Positions 16,260 to 24,810 of a stretch of DNA of 42,836 nt are shown piece by piece. Numbering within the stretch: the stretch's first letter is position 1; each line of letters begins with the position of its first letter. The stretch covers positions 1-42,836 of the forward strand of contig JAEHDK010000059.1 in assembly GCA_016880465.1 (NCBI GenBank). The letters run 5' to 3'. Position numbers and translations under genes: made by a program. Under the pieces are notes generated by a model. That model was not told where the DNA came from, did not search any database, and saw only the letters and a list, made by a program, of their open reading frames with translations. The stretch is from Micromonosporaceae bacterium (lineage in GTDB: Bacteria > Actinomycetota > Actinomycetes > Mycobacteriales > Micromonosporaceae).

Positions 16260-16640
16260 ATGTGGACGGGCGATAGTGTAGTGCCTGATCCGGTGGGCGT
16301 GCTCGTCGAGGTCCATCAACAGGTTCCGGGCCACTTGGCTCACCCACGCGCCGGTGGGGGTGGGCGGTGATCCCGGCCAGGTGCACCCGGCGATGGTCAA
16401 GTTCGATCACGAACAACCCGTACATCGTGGTCAGCCCGAGCGTCTCGACGGTCAGGAGGTCGCACGCGAGCATCCCCGCGGCTTGGCTGCGCAGGAACTG
16501 TGTCCAGCTCGGGCCGCCGCGCCGTGGTGCCGGCCCGAGATGGTGGCGGTGCAGGATCGTGCGTACCGAGGTCGCTGATGCTCGTACGCCGAGCTCGGCC
16601 TGCCCGGCTCAAGATCTTCGTACAGCGCTTCTCGGATCAC
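16260..16640 (-). mobile_element. rve-core integrase/transposase relic
   Basis: The minus strand holds a broken integrase in three frames: a linker with RRGGPSWTQFLRSQAAG, then MLACDLLTVETLGLTTMYGL (the first catalytic Asp region), then FVIELDHRRVHLAGITAHP, a frameshift, and PTGAWVSQVARNLLMDLDEH. This is the core of actinobacterial IS3/IS481-like integrases, where A-C-D-F-F-T-V-D/E-T and R-R-V-H-x-A-G-V-T are conserved. Catalytic residues beyond the first Asp are lost and no terminal repeat was found. It is a dead element adjoining the polysaccharide locus. Confidence 0.75.
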
Positions 16641-16699
16641 GGCACGCTAGCGGCGAGCGGCGCTCCGGTGTACCTGCGCCCCGCGGGTGAGCGTCACAC

Positions 16700-17833
16700 C
16701 TAGCGCGCGAGCCAGGCGGACATCCGCTCGTCGAAGGCCGCCTTGCTGAACCCGGTCGCGTGCTTGGCGATGGCGTCCCGCGAGAGATCGTCGACGCGGG
16801 GGACGACCGCGGTGTACCCGGCGGGGTCGAGCCCGGAGACGAGAAAGCCCGTCTCGCCGTCCACAACGGTCTCCCGCAGGCCCCCCCGATCCAACCCGAT
16901 GACCGGCGTACCGCACGCCTGCGCTTCGACGGGGACGATGCCGAAGTCCTCGTGGGCCGGGTACAGCAGCGCCCTCGCGCCCCAGTACAGCTGGCGCAGG
17001 CGTTCGCGGTGCGGCTGTACCTCGAACCGGACCGGCACGCGCACCTTTGCCGCGGCGCGCCTCATCGCCGCCTCCTCCGGCCCGGATCCGGCGAGCACCA
17101 GAGGTACTCCGGCACGCTCGGCGATCTCGATCATGAGATCGAAGTTCTTGTAGCCGATCCAGCGCCCGACGCCGAGCAGGTAGTCGCGCGGCTGCGCCTG
17201 CTGGTCCAGCGGCATACCGGAGAAGTAGTCGGTATCGACCGGGGGATAGATGACCTCGGCGTCGCGGCTCCAGAACCGGCGGATGCGTTCGCGTACCTCG
17301 ATGGAGTTGGCCGCGTACGCGTGCACGTGCCGACTCATCCTCACGTCGACGCGCTGGAGCACGCTTCGCGGCCCGGACAGCAGTGCACCCGAACCACGAC
17401 CATCGAAGTCTGGACTCCACAGGTACCGCGCGGGCGTGTGCACGTAGCTCAGGTAGCGCGTGCGCTCGGGCGAACCGATCCTGACCGTATGCGCGAAGGC
17501 GTGGCTGGACGAGATGACGACATCGAACCGTTCGCGAGTCAGCGTGCGCCAGGCGAGCGGCATGACGGCTAGTGCCAATGCCTTCGTCCGGCGCAACGGC
17601 GTACGCGCCATCCACGACTGGCGCAGGTCTGTCCGGTCGACGTCCCGGTCGCTCCACAGCACGAAGCGCGTCGACTGTGGGACGAGGTCCGCGATGCTCA
17701 GGAAGACCGTTTCCGACCCGCCGGTCGCACCGAACCATTCGTGCACCACGGCTACGGATCGCCCGGCGAGGAGGGTCGAACCCACCCGGGCGGCCCCCTC
17801 GGGCACATGGATGTCCGTCATGCCCGTACTCAT
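16700..17833 (-). CDS. GT4-type glycosyltransferase
   Basis: A 377-residue GT-B fold enzyme. The N-terminal domain begins VAVVHEWFGATGGSETVF (donor/acceptor glycine loop), typical of GT4 mannosyl- or related transferases in polysaccharide loci. The C-terminal Rossmann domain has LLGVGRWIGYKNFDLMIEIA, then the nucleotide-sugar motif with EDFGIVPVEAQACGTPVIG, the E-x7-E pair, and ETGFLV. ATG 17831-17833 has GGGGG just upstream; the frame is open far beyond it but without homology. Divergent from the broken aminotransferase gene, with about 330 bases between. It is likely to add one sugar to the lipid-linked repeat unit in the cytoplasm. Donor sugar is unknown. Confidence 0.92.
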   Translation of the reverse strand: MSTGMTDIHVPEGAARVGSTLLAGRSVAVVHEWFGATGGSETVFLSIADLVPQSTRFVLWSDRDVDRTDLRQSWMARTPLRRTKALALAVMPLAWRTLTRERFDVVISSSHAFAHTVRIGSPERTRYLSYVHTPARYLWSPDFDGRGSGALLSGPRSVLQRVDVRMSRHVHAYAANSIEVRERIRRFWSRDAEVIYPPVDTDYFSGMPLDQQAQPRDYLLGVGRWIGYKNFDLMIEIAERAGVPLVLAGSGPEEAAMRRAAAKVRVPVRFEVQPHRERLRQLYWGARALLYPAHEDFGIVPVEAQACGTPVIGLDRGGLRETVVDGETGFLVSGLDPAGYTAVVPRVDDLSRDAIAKHATGFSKAAFDERMSAWLAR

Positions 17834-18164
17834 CCCCCAACGTCGCCGGTTAACTATTTGCGCGTTCTGCGGGTGGCCGGTGGCCCTGTGGTCGGCCAGC
17901 GCGGCCTCGCCGCGATGGACAGGTAGCAGAAGCGGCCCACCAACGCTGAACAATAGCCACGCGGGCACCTGCGTGTGACCCCGGGTGTTTGCTGCGGCCG
18001 AATGCGTCGCTATGCTTTCGGACGCCGGGTGGACAGCGGCGTGCGCCACCTACAGCGGGCGTCGGAAACGGGTGACGTCCCGTACGCTTTCGGAGCGCCC
18101 TGGGCAACCGCCGAGTGCGAGCCGCGTAGGCGTTCACCTGAAACCGTTCAACGGAGGTACGGGC

Positions 18165-19173
18165 TTGTCTACGGCGACCATCTCAGGAGAAATCGGCGAG
18201 CCGGCAGGCGCACCTACGCGTGGTATCCGATTCAGCGTGCCTCCATTCACCGATGGGGCGATCGCTAGCGCCACCCGGGTGCTCAGCTCGGGATGGGTGA
18301 CGACCGGTCCCGAGTGCCTGGCGTTCGAGGAGGAACTCAGCGAGTATCTCGGCCAGCCTCATGTGGTTTCGGTCGCGTCGTGCACCCACGCGCTCGAGTT
18401 GAGCTTGCGGGGTCTGCGCCTTGACCCAGGGTCGGTGGTCTTCACGCCCGGCCTGACGTTCTGTGGAGCGGTGGCCGCCATCATCCACGCCGGCTACCGA
18501 CCGGTACTCGTGGATGTCGATGCGAGCACGCTCACCCTGAGCGCACAAACCGTCGTCGAGGCGGTACATCATCATGGCAAACCCGCCGCTATGGTGCTCT
18601 GCGACATGGCGGGCTATCCGGTCGACAGCGCGGCGCTGGCCCGGGCGGCGGGGATTCCCGATGCTCGGGTAGTGGTGGACGCTGCGCACGGTCCAGGCGG
18701 AGAGGTCGGCCGCCACGCAGCCGCCAACACACCCTTCGCTGAGCTTCTACTCCACGAAGAACCTTCCGGTCGGCGAGGGTGGCGCGATCGCGACTCATGA
18801 TGAAAAGTTCGCCACCTGGGCACGCTCCGCGCGCCTCCTCGGAATGAGCCGCGATGCGTGGCGCCGCTACCTACCTGGCGGATCGTGGCGCTACGATGTG
18901 CCGGAGGTCGGGTTCAAATGCAAACTCTCGGACCTGCAAGCGGCCATCGGTCGCGAGCAGCTGCGCGGGCTGCCGGGCTGGCGGCCCCGTCGGGCGGAAG
19001 TCTTCGGCCGGTACGACGCGGCCTTCGCGGACCTGGTTACTTCGGGTGACATCGTGATGCCAGACCGTCATCCTGGACACCCGCTACACCTCTACCAGAT
19101 CCGCGTACGCCAGCGCGACGGCACGACGTGCCAGCGGCATGAAATGCTAGCCTCGGTCTTCGCTAACTGTTGA
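18165..19173 (+). pseudogene. DegT/DnrJ/EryC1-family sugar aminotransferase, frameshifted and C-terminally truncated
   Basis: A PLP-dependent enzyme that would transaminate a keto-sugar nucleotide. TTG 18165-18167 is the start, with GGAGG eight bases before. The first frame covers IRFSVPPFTDGAIASATRVL, the T-G-P loop, FEEELSEYLGQPHVVSVASC and the PLP-phosphate region VVDAAHGPGGEVG. Around 18715-18742 the frame shifts; the second frame continues LSFYSTKNLPVGEGGAI with the internal aldimine Lys in STKN, and YDVPEVGFKCKLSDLQAAIG. It then stops near 19171 instead of running another 60 or so residues. The end abuts a transposase tail, so an insertion cut the gene. Not functional as sequenced. Confidence 0.85.
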
Positions 19174-19430
19174 TCAAGGCTTTGCCCACGCTTATAGATC
19201 TTCACCGGTTGGTCGATTTCGGTGAGGCGTGGCGATGGCCCGAAGCGGTGGTCGGGTTCCTCCGTGGCGTGCTCGTCGGGGCGTGGGGTGGCGACTCAGG
19301 TAGCGAGTTGGGTAGTGCGGCGAGCCGGTTGAACGCGGTGACGAGTTGGTCGGCCCAGGGCCAGCCCTCGGCGATGCGCAGCCGGGTGCGGCGGGCTGGG
19401 TGGGTGGGGCTCGGCGTCGAGCCCGACGAT
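19165..19430 (-). mobile_element. DDE transposase C-terminal relic at the aminotransferase break
   Basis: The minus strand reads HPARRTRLRIAEGWPWADQL then VTAFNRLAALPN. A tail of this form (R-L-R-I-A-x-x-W-P-W, then a helix and A-L-P) is found at the end of several actinobacterial DDE transposases; the exact family is uncertain. On the plus strand, TTGATCAAGGCTTTGCCC at about 19169 may be the outer end of the element. It directly follows the truncated DegT gene, and the next glycosyltransferase stop codon lies only two bases or so beyond its other edge. Confidence 0.5.
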
Positions 19431-19431
19431 A

Positions 19432-20574
19432 TCACTGAGTTCCGACACGATTGATCACAGCGAGAAGCTTGACCGCACTCTGTTCCCACGTAAACGCCCT
19501 AGCCCGCTCGAGCCCCTTGCGGCGCAGCTCATCGGCCAGGGCGGGGTCATAGAGGACCTTCTCGATATGAAGGGCGAGCGCAGTAGAATCATGTGCGTCG
19601 ACCAAAATCCCGGCATCCCCCACCACCTCCGGGAGAGACGAGTTATCGGACACAATCACCGGAGTATTGCACGCCATTGCCTCCAATGGCGGCATCCCGA
19701 AACCTTCATATAGCGACGGATAGACAAACAGCGACGCGCCACTGTAGAGAGCCGGTAGATCCTCGTCCGGCACGTACCCGGTCACGATGATATCCAAGTG
19801 TTCGAGTGCGTCCAGCTGAGCCTTGATCTCGCGGTCGAGCCAGCCCTTGCCCCCGGCGAGCACCATCGAGAACGAGTCACGTACCTTCGGCGACAGCTCG
19901 GTGTAGGCGTTCAGAACACCCGCGATGTTCTTTCTCGGCTCCAGTGTCCCTGTGTACAAAATATAGGGCTTGACAATGGTGTATTTCTTCGCGACCGCAT
20001 CAATCTCGTGCTGCGGCCTAGGGTTGAAGAAGTCGTGATTGATCGCTGGGTTGATAACGGTAATCTTGTTGGGATCGGCGCCATAATACGATACTATCTC
20101 GTCCTTTGCGTTCTGGGAGACAGCAATGATGTGCTGCGACTTCTTGATCGTCGCCGGCACGTAGCGAGTGAGGAACTGGCGATTTCTGCGGGCTGTGTAC
20201 TGGCCATGGAGCACGAAAGAGAGGTCGTGAATAACCGCCACCGATCGGCTGCCCAGCGGCAACGGATAGCGCACGAAGTTGGGGAAGAAGAACACGTCAG
20301 GGCGGCTTCCCAGCATGACATCTATGGGTGGCGCCGCTAACTTGCGAACGATTGCGTTGAACAGTTTCGAGGGCAAGTACCGTATGAAGCGGTAGCCGAG
20401 CCGCGGGCTCTCCGGGATTGGCGTTTGTTTTGTCCTGCCTAGGAACAGAAAGCCGAAGATCGTGTAGTGGTTGGTCTTATCGAGGCGAAAGAGCGCTTCT
20501 AGCAGATTCTTGGTGTAGCGGCCCACACCGGTGTGCTTCCGGAAGATGGGCGTTCCTTCAACAAACACCTTCAT
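19432..20574 (-). CDS. GT4-type glycosyltransferase
   Basis: A 380-residue GT-B enzyme. N-terminal MKVFVEGTPIFRKHTGVGRY with the G-V-G-R-Y acceptor loop, and VAVIHDLSFVLHGQYTARRN. The C-terminal domain shows YILYTGTLEPRKNIAGVLNA, VTGYVPDEDLPALYSGASLF and YEGFGMPPLEAMACNTPVIV, the E-x7-E motif, then SLPEVVGDAGILVDAHD. This is the WbaZ/mannosyltransferase type common in O-antigen and EPS clusters. The ATG at 20572-20574 is used because homology starts there; the longer frame (TTG 20643) would overlap the upstream gene. It is markedly AT-richer than the flanks, so transfer is likely. It is co-directional with the next gene, 43 bases apart, and probably one operon. Confidence 0.93.
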   Translation of the reverse strand: MKVFVEGTPIFRKHTGVGRYTKNLLEALFRLDKTNHYTIFGFLFLGRTKQTPIPESPRLGYRFIRYLPSKLFNAIVRKLAAPPIDVMLGSRPDVFFFPNFVRYPLPLGSRSVAVIHDLSFVLHGQYTARRNRQFLTRYVPATIKKSQHIIAVSQNAKDEIVSYYGADPNKITVINPAINHDFFNPRPQHEIDAVAKKYTIVKPYILYTGTLEPRKNIAGVLNAYTELSPKVRDSFSMVLAGGKGWLDREIKAQLDALEHLDIIVTGYVPDEDLPALYSGASLFVYPSLYEGFGMPPLEAMACNTPVIVSDNSSLPEVVGDAGILVDAHDSTALALHIEKVLYDPALADELRRKGLERARAFTWEQSAVKLLAVINRVGTQ

Positions 20575-20617
20575 GGTTATAGAACTGCTCCCGTCATATG
20601 TTCTGATTGACGCATGC

Positions 20618-21748
20618 TCAGGTTTGGACACATCTTTTTCCAACGTCCATATACAGCTGGTGGGTGGCCTCCGCCGTCTTCCGCCACGAAAACATCTTTA
20701 TACGCTCCCGCCCCCTAGCAGACAGCTCGGACAACAGTCCGGGCTGTTCGAGAAGGTCGATGATATTGTGCGACAAGTCGCCGGCGCTAAGAGGCTCGAA
20801 GTATACCGCAGCATCCCCGTATACCTCGGGCAGGCAGCTCGCTCTCGAGGCGATGACCGGTAATCCTTGGGACATGGCCTCGAGGCCTTGCAACCCGAAC
20901 CCCTCGGATAGCGACGGGTTGACGAATATCTTGCAGTTGCGGTAAAGCCACTTGAGTTGTCCGTCGGTAACGAACCCAGGCATGACCACCCGGTCGGACA
21001 GCCCCAGTGTCTGTATTAACGCGACCAGGTCGGCTTTGAACTCATCCGCTTTGCCGGCCAGCAACAGTTTCAGATCCGGCCAAGCTTGAGCGACAAGGCC
21101 TAGCGCCTCGATGACAGTTCTCACATTCTTGTACGGATAGTAGTTGCCGACATAGAGCAGGCACATGTCGGGGGCGCCGAGATCCGGCATGCACTCCTCC
21201 TTGGCCTCAGTCAAATGGTCTGAGTCGGCGGCAAGCCACGCAGTGCAGATCTTTGCACGATCGATCTCGAAACGCTCGACGAGCTGCTGCTTCACGTATT
21301 CGGTGACCGTGACGACACGCGTGGCCGTGGCGATTTGTATAACGAGGATAAGCCGGAACGGGATTCGCTTTAACTTCGTAAACAGGCGCCTTCGCAGAGA
21401 GCCGCGGCTGGTGTCGTATTCGAGCAGCGTCAAGTCATGGACGGTCACAACCTTGCGCCCCATGTAAAGAGCGGCGGCATTTGGAGTCAAGAGGTGGACG
21501 ACATCCGGCGACAGTCTATTGAGGAGTCTGGGTAGTTTCGTTTGCTCGGCCAAGGAATACGGCTCAATATTGCATTCGACGCGGGCAAAATTGCTCGCCT
21601 GCGGCTTCCATTTGGACCAGTCGGAACGGCGCACCAGTACAATGTAGTCGTTGTTCTTATCGATCGCCTCTAGCCCTTCCAGCAAGGAAAGGGTGTACCG
21701 GCCGACACCGGTCCAGGAGAGCATTCTCCCGTCGACCACGATCTTCAT
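20618..21748 (-). CDS. GT4-type glycosyltransferase
   Basis: A 376-residue GT-B enzyme. N-terminal MKIVVDGRMLSWTGVGRYTL, then VVHLLTPNAAALYMGRKVVT and VHDLTLLEYDTSRG; the C-terminal domain has LLYVGNYYPYKNVRTVIEAL and SEGFGLQGLEAMSQGLPVIA (E-x7-E), followed by SCLPEVYGDAAVYFEP. It is a full-length relative of the neighbouring gene but clearly not a duplicate. A TATAAT element is only nine bases upstream of the ATG, which implies a very short or absent leader. AT-rich composition as in the neighbouring gene. It probably heads a two-gene unit for consecutive sugar additions. Confidence 0.93.
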   Translation of the reverse strand: MKIVVDGRMLSWTGVGRYTLSLLEGLEAIDKNNDYIVLVRRSDWSKWKPQASNFARVECNIEPYSLAEQTKLPRLLNRLSPDVVHLLTPNAAALYMGRKVVTVHDLTLLEYDTSRGSLRRRLFTKLKRIPFRLILVIQIATATRVVTVTEYVKQQLVERFEIDRAKICTAWLAADSDHLTEAKEECMPDLGAPDMCLLYVGNYYPYKNVRTVIEALGLVAQAWPDLKLLLAGKADEFKADLVALIQTLGLSDRVVMPGFVTDGQLKWLYRNCKIFVNPSLSEGFGLQGLEAMSQGLPVIASRASCLPEVYGDAAVYFEPLSAGDLSHNIIDLLEQPGLLSELSARGRERIKMFSWRKTAEATHQLYMDVGKRCVQT

Positions 21749-21756
21749 GGCTCGCC

Positions 21757-21762
21757 ATTATA
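21757..21762 (-). promoter_or_regulatory. Possible -10 element just upstream of a glycosyltransferase
   Basis: A perfect TATAAT on the minus strand ends eight bases before the ATG at 21748. A start site about seven bases downstream of it would give a nearly leaderless transcript, which is common in actinobacteria. No good -35 was seen at 17 bases, so support is weak. Confidence 0.3.
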
Positions 21763-22029
21763 GGGCGTCGTGATGTAGTGCCCTACCCGGGCGGCCGCAG
21801 GGAGGCCTCGATACTCCTCTTGGCGCGGAGGCCGTTGACCCAACACCAGGGAGTTAAGCGTTGGCCCAGGTCAGCCGGCCTGGCGTATCGACGATAGTCG
21901 TGGCGTGCCCCGGCTCATCGAAGATCTTTGGATCGCCTTGTCGGCCTCTTGATGAGTTCGTCCGATTTGCGCGTGGCAGGCGTCGATGGCGTCGATAACA
22001 TCTACCTGGACCGGTTGGACCAGTACATC

Positions 22030-22265
22030 GACCGGACCCTAGTGCAACGGCTCCTGGCCAACGCCTGCGAACTATGCAGGTCGACGCAACGACGCAACAG
22101 GTGGACGTGCACCACGCGCGCGCCCTGAAAGACCTCGGCCCCATGGGGCCGCCAGCACCCACCGGAATGGGTCGTGCGGATGGCCGCCCGCCGCCGCAAG
22201 GCGCCCTGATGGTCTGCCGCGTTTGCCACGAGAACGTCCACGCCGGACGTCCTACACGGCGCCCA
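22030..22265 (+). pseudogene. Group II intron maturase C-terminal (HNH) relic
   Basis: The plus strand carries the C-terminal endonuclease end of a group II intron reverse transcriptase in three frames: LVQRLLANACELCRSTQ with the first Cys pair, VDVHHARALKDL with the HH of the HNH motif, PEWVVRMAARRRKA, and MVCRVCHENVHAGRP with the second Cys pair. Known proteins of the family have C-E-x-C, V-H-H-x-R-x-L, M-A-x-R-x-R-K and C-x-x-C-H-x-x-I/V-H in the same order. At least two frameshifts separate them. The intron RNA 3' end follows directly. Confidence 0.8.
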
Positions 22266-22279
22266 CGGTGAGCACTGGA

Positions 22280-22315
22280 GAGCCGGATGCCACGGAATTC
22301 GGGCACGTCCGGTTC
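22280..22315 (+). ncRNA. Group II intron domain V (3' end of intron relic)
   Basis: The sequence begins GAGCCGGATGCC and ends GGGCACGTCCGGTTC, pairing to form the short hairpin of group II intron domain V with the catalytic AGC near its 5' side. Canonical bacterial domain V is GAGCCG-stem-loop-CGGTTC of about 34 nt; here it is 36 nt. It lies just downstream of the maturase relic, as in real introns. Following bases to about 22350 include CCCTGC..GCAGGG, a possible domain VI stem. Confidence 0.75.
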
Positions 22316-23274
22316 GGCGGGGGACCATCGGAAAAGGCCCTGCCTAGCAGGGACCTCGTCGGCGGCATACCCGACGTTTACGTACGGATCTGTGGGGCGG
22401 GTGAGACTCCAGCGCCTACCCGGCGGCCGTTACCCTCGTGGTGGACGTCGTGAAATGCACTGAAAACGTCGAGTGGGGATCAACAGGACGTCGGCGAGTG
22501 GGTCGCTGCCGAGTGTCATTGTCCGGTTCAGGCCACATCGAAAAGTGCTGACCTCTGCACTGCTCCGTCGTGCGCGGCCGCACGCGCCGGCCTTGCCTTC
22601 TCAGCACGGTCGGTTCACGTCTGATTACGAGACGTGATGGGGTTGGTTATACAGCGTCGGACTGGTAGCTGTGCAGCACGAACCATAGGCAAGGGCCGCC
22701 ATGGCGTCGAAACTACGCGAGTGGCCGCAAACCGGCGGGCGAGGATCATGATTCAGGTGAACCGTACCACGTCAAGGTGGCCATGGAGGCCGATCCGCAT
22801 CGCAGCCGACGCGTCGGTGCATTCGGTCTCATGACCACCGGATAATCCGATACCTTCGACCCGACCGAGGTGGCCTGGCGAACGATGCACTCGAGGCGCC
22901 ACCAGCGCCTTTGGTGATCGGGTCCTCCGCCACACGACGCCTGCGCGAATGCCCGCGGGCCTCCGTCGGCGATACAGATGCCGTACCGTATCATGCCACG
23001 GTCACTGATCGTAGCGGTCACACCTGATGTCGCCCTGACGTGGGCGGCCCAGGTCAAGCCCATCATCGTAGATAACGATGGGATCGTTCCGTACAGCCAT
23101 GGTTCTCATCAAGGAGCACTGCATGCCAACCGCGACCACCTCGACCAGGCGCTCCCTGGTCGTCGTCACGGAACCTCGACCGGTGCGGCGCTCCGGTCTT
23201 GGGTCATACACTCGACTCCGCCAAACCCAGGCCGACTAGGGCAAACGCCACAGAAGATCGGGGCGGTAGTAGTG
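22316..23274. other. Stretch without an intact gene inside the polysaccharide locus
   Basis: The left end is the putative domain VI and 3' boundary of the group II intron (near 22350-22380). Beyond it, open frames on both strands show no family match. The ORF that leads into the polymerase gene is open from 22978, but its first 99 codons look noncoding. Promoter of the polymerase-flippase-glycosyltransferase unit should lie in the right part. Confidence 0.35.
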
Positions 23275-24708
23275 ATGGCCACGGTGCAACACCTATTCTC
23301 TGCGGTACGGTCGTCCGACCACCGTCGGACGACGGCCCTCTCAGACGCTCTGTTTGCGGCGGGCCTCGTGTTGACCGCACTGATAATGCCCCTCGACAGG
23401 GTGCAGAACCTGGCCACCCGTCCCCCGTATCTTTCGCTCATCGCTCTGTTGCTGCTGTTGCAGCGCGGGCTCGTTTTGGCATGGGACTGGTTTCGCAACA
23501 AGAATCGCTTTCGGCCGCGAGCCGACCTCGCGGCGGCGTTCTTCTTACCGGCGATAGCGGCGGGTGTGGCGTCCGTCACGGCCTACGACAGCAACGTGGC
23601 AATAGCCGCGACCATTCTCTTCTGTTTCGTGCTACTGCGGGGCTGGGCCTTGGCTCAATATGTTCGTCAGAACGACCTTGAGCTGTTTGAGGACATTCTG
23701 CCGTGGGTGGCCGGGGTGGTAGTCGGGTTTGGTTACTACCAGTACATAGGCGATGTCCTTGGTCTTCCGCAGTCGTGGACCCTGCTCAGGGGGTCCTACA
23801 GCTCCATCGCGACCTACCCGTTCCCGAGGGTCCAATCGTTTGCGCTTGAGCCGCTCTATCTGGCCCACTACCTCTTCTTGCCGATCGGCGTGCTACTGAT
23901 TCGCTTCCTGCGCAGAAGGAGGGCGCCACTCGTAGAGCAGATCGTACTGATCTTCACTCTCGCGCTGTTCATGTTGAGCTTGTCCCGTGGCGCGATCCTG
24001 GGCCTCCTTCTCGCTGTGGTCCTCATGCTGGTCGTGGGGCGCTCCTGGCGCCTGCTCGGGTACTTCGCAAAGACCACGGGACTCGCGCTCGTGATCGTCT
24101 TCGCGATGCTCTTGTTGGCGGGAGTTGCCCAGAATGCACGGACGTCCGTCACGCCGAGCACCGAAGGGTCGGCGGGCACGACCGGAACAGTTGGTGCCTT
24201 TACCTCACATGCCGTTGACCTGAATGATGGTTCTGCTCGCACCAGATTCGATCTCTGGCCGCCGACGATCAAAATATTCACTGAACACCCACTCACCGGG
24301 GTGGGTCCCAACAATTCGCGCTTGCTATTGCACGATGGTGCCAACTCGATCTCGACCGGCGAGGCCAATAAGCTGCAGCCAGTGAACAACGATTACCTGG
24401 CGTATCTCAGTGAAATGGGCCTGGTGGGTTTGCTACTGACCCTGCCCCTGATCTGGTTCGTTCTGCGAGCGTTGTGGGGTGTCGTACGTGCTCGGCTCGA
24501 CCATCCGTCCAGCCCTTACGCATTCGCGCTCCTGGGAATGGCCTTTGAGGCAAACGCGTTTCATTCGCTCCTGCTGTTGAGGACCTGGGTGGTCATTGCG
24601 CTGCTTGTCGCGGGGGCACGGTTGGTCAGCGAAAACCACCAGGACCAACAACTGGGTGGTCATCTCGTACCGTCTCGGGAAGGCCTCGCGGGGGCTCGGC
24701 AACTATGA
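23275..24708 (+). CDS. O-antigen ligase/polymerase (Wzy-like) membrane protein
   Basis: A 477-residue polytopic protein. About a dozen hydrophobic segments include LSDALFAAGLVLTALIMP near the start, LSLIALLLLLQRGLVLAW, LLIRFLRRRRAPLVEQIVL and the pair around LALFMLSLSRGAILGLLLAV. The stretch LSLSRGAILGLL and the periplasmic HPLTGVGPNNSRLLLHDG are the two hallmark regions of the Wzy_C/O-antigen ligase family (R and H residues in the large loop). It would link lipid-carried repeat units into a chain outside the membrane. Start ATG 23275-23277 is preceded in frame by GTG and a GGGGCGG site. Downstream flippase 102 bases away is the usual partner. AT-richer than flanks. Confidence 0.88.
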   Translation: MATVQHLFSAVRSSDHRRTTALSDALFAAGLVLTALIMPLDRVQNLATRPPYLSLIALLLLLQRGLVLAWDWFRNKNRFRPRADLAAAFFLPAIAAGVASVTAYDSNVAIAATILFCFVLLRGWALAQYVRQNDLELFEDILPWVAGVVVGFGYYQYIGDVLGLPQSWTLLRGSYSSIATYPFPRVQSFALEPLYLAHYLFLPIGVLLIRFLRRRRAPLVEQIVLIFTLALFMLSLSRGAILGLLLAVVLMLVVGRSWRLLGYFAKTTGLALVIVFAMLLLAGVAQNARTSVTPSTEGSAGTTGTVGAFTSHAVDLNDGSARTRFDLWPPTIKIFTEHPLTGVGPNNSRLLLHDGANSISTGEANKLQPVNNDYLAYLSEMGLVGLLLTLPLIWFVLRALWGVVRARLDHPSSPYAFALLGMAFEANAFHSLLLLRTWVVIALLVAGARLVSENHQDQQLGGHLVPSREGLAGARQL

Positions 24709-24810
24709 CCGGGCTGCATACTGCGGCGAACTCAGCCGACACGGCGGTACTGGCGTCAACCATGACACCTCGGCTCGGTGGGACTCGTGACCTAGGCCGC
24801 TTTGGCGCTT

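Noticed and set aside
15525-16400. A 291-codon minus-strand frame
   Set aside because: Only its first 45 codons (integrase relic) are meaningful; the remainder is antisense to the GNAT gene.
22978-23274. N-terminal extension of the polymerase gene
   Set aside because: The first 99 codons are open but lack hydrophobic or family-like character; ATG 23275 gives the normal protein.
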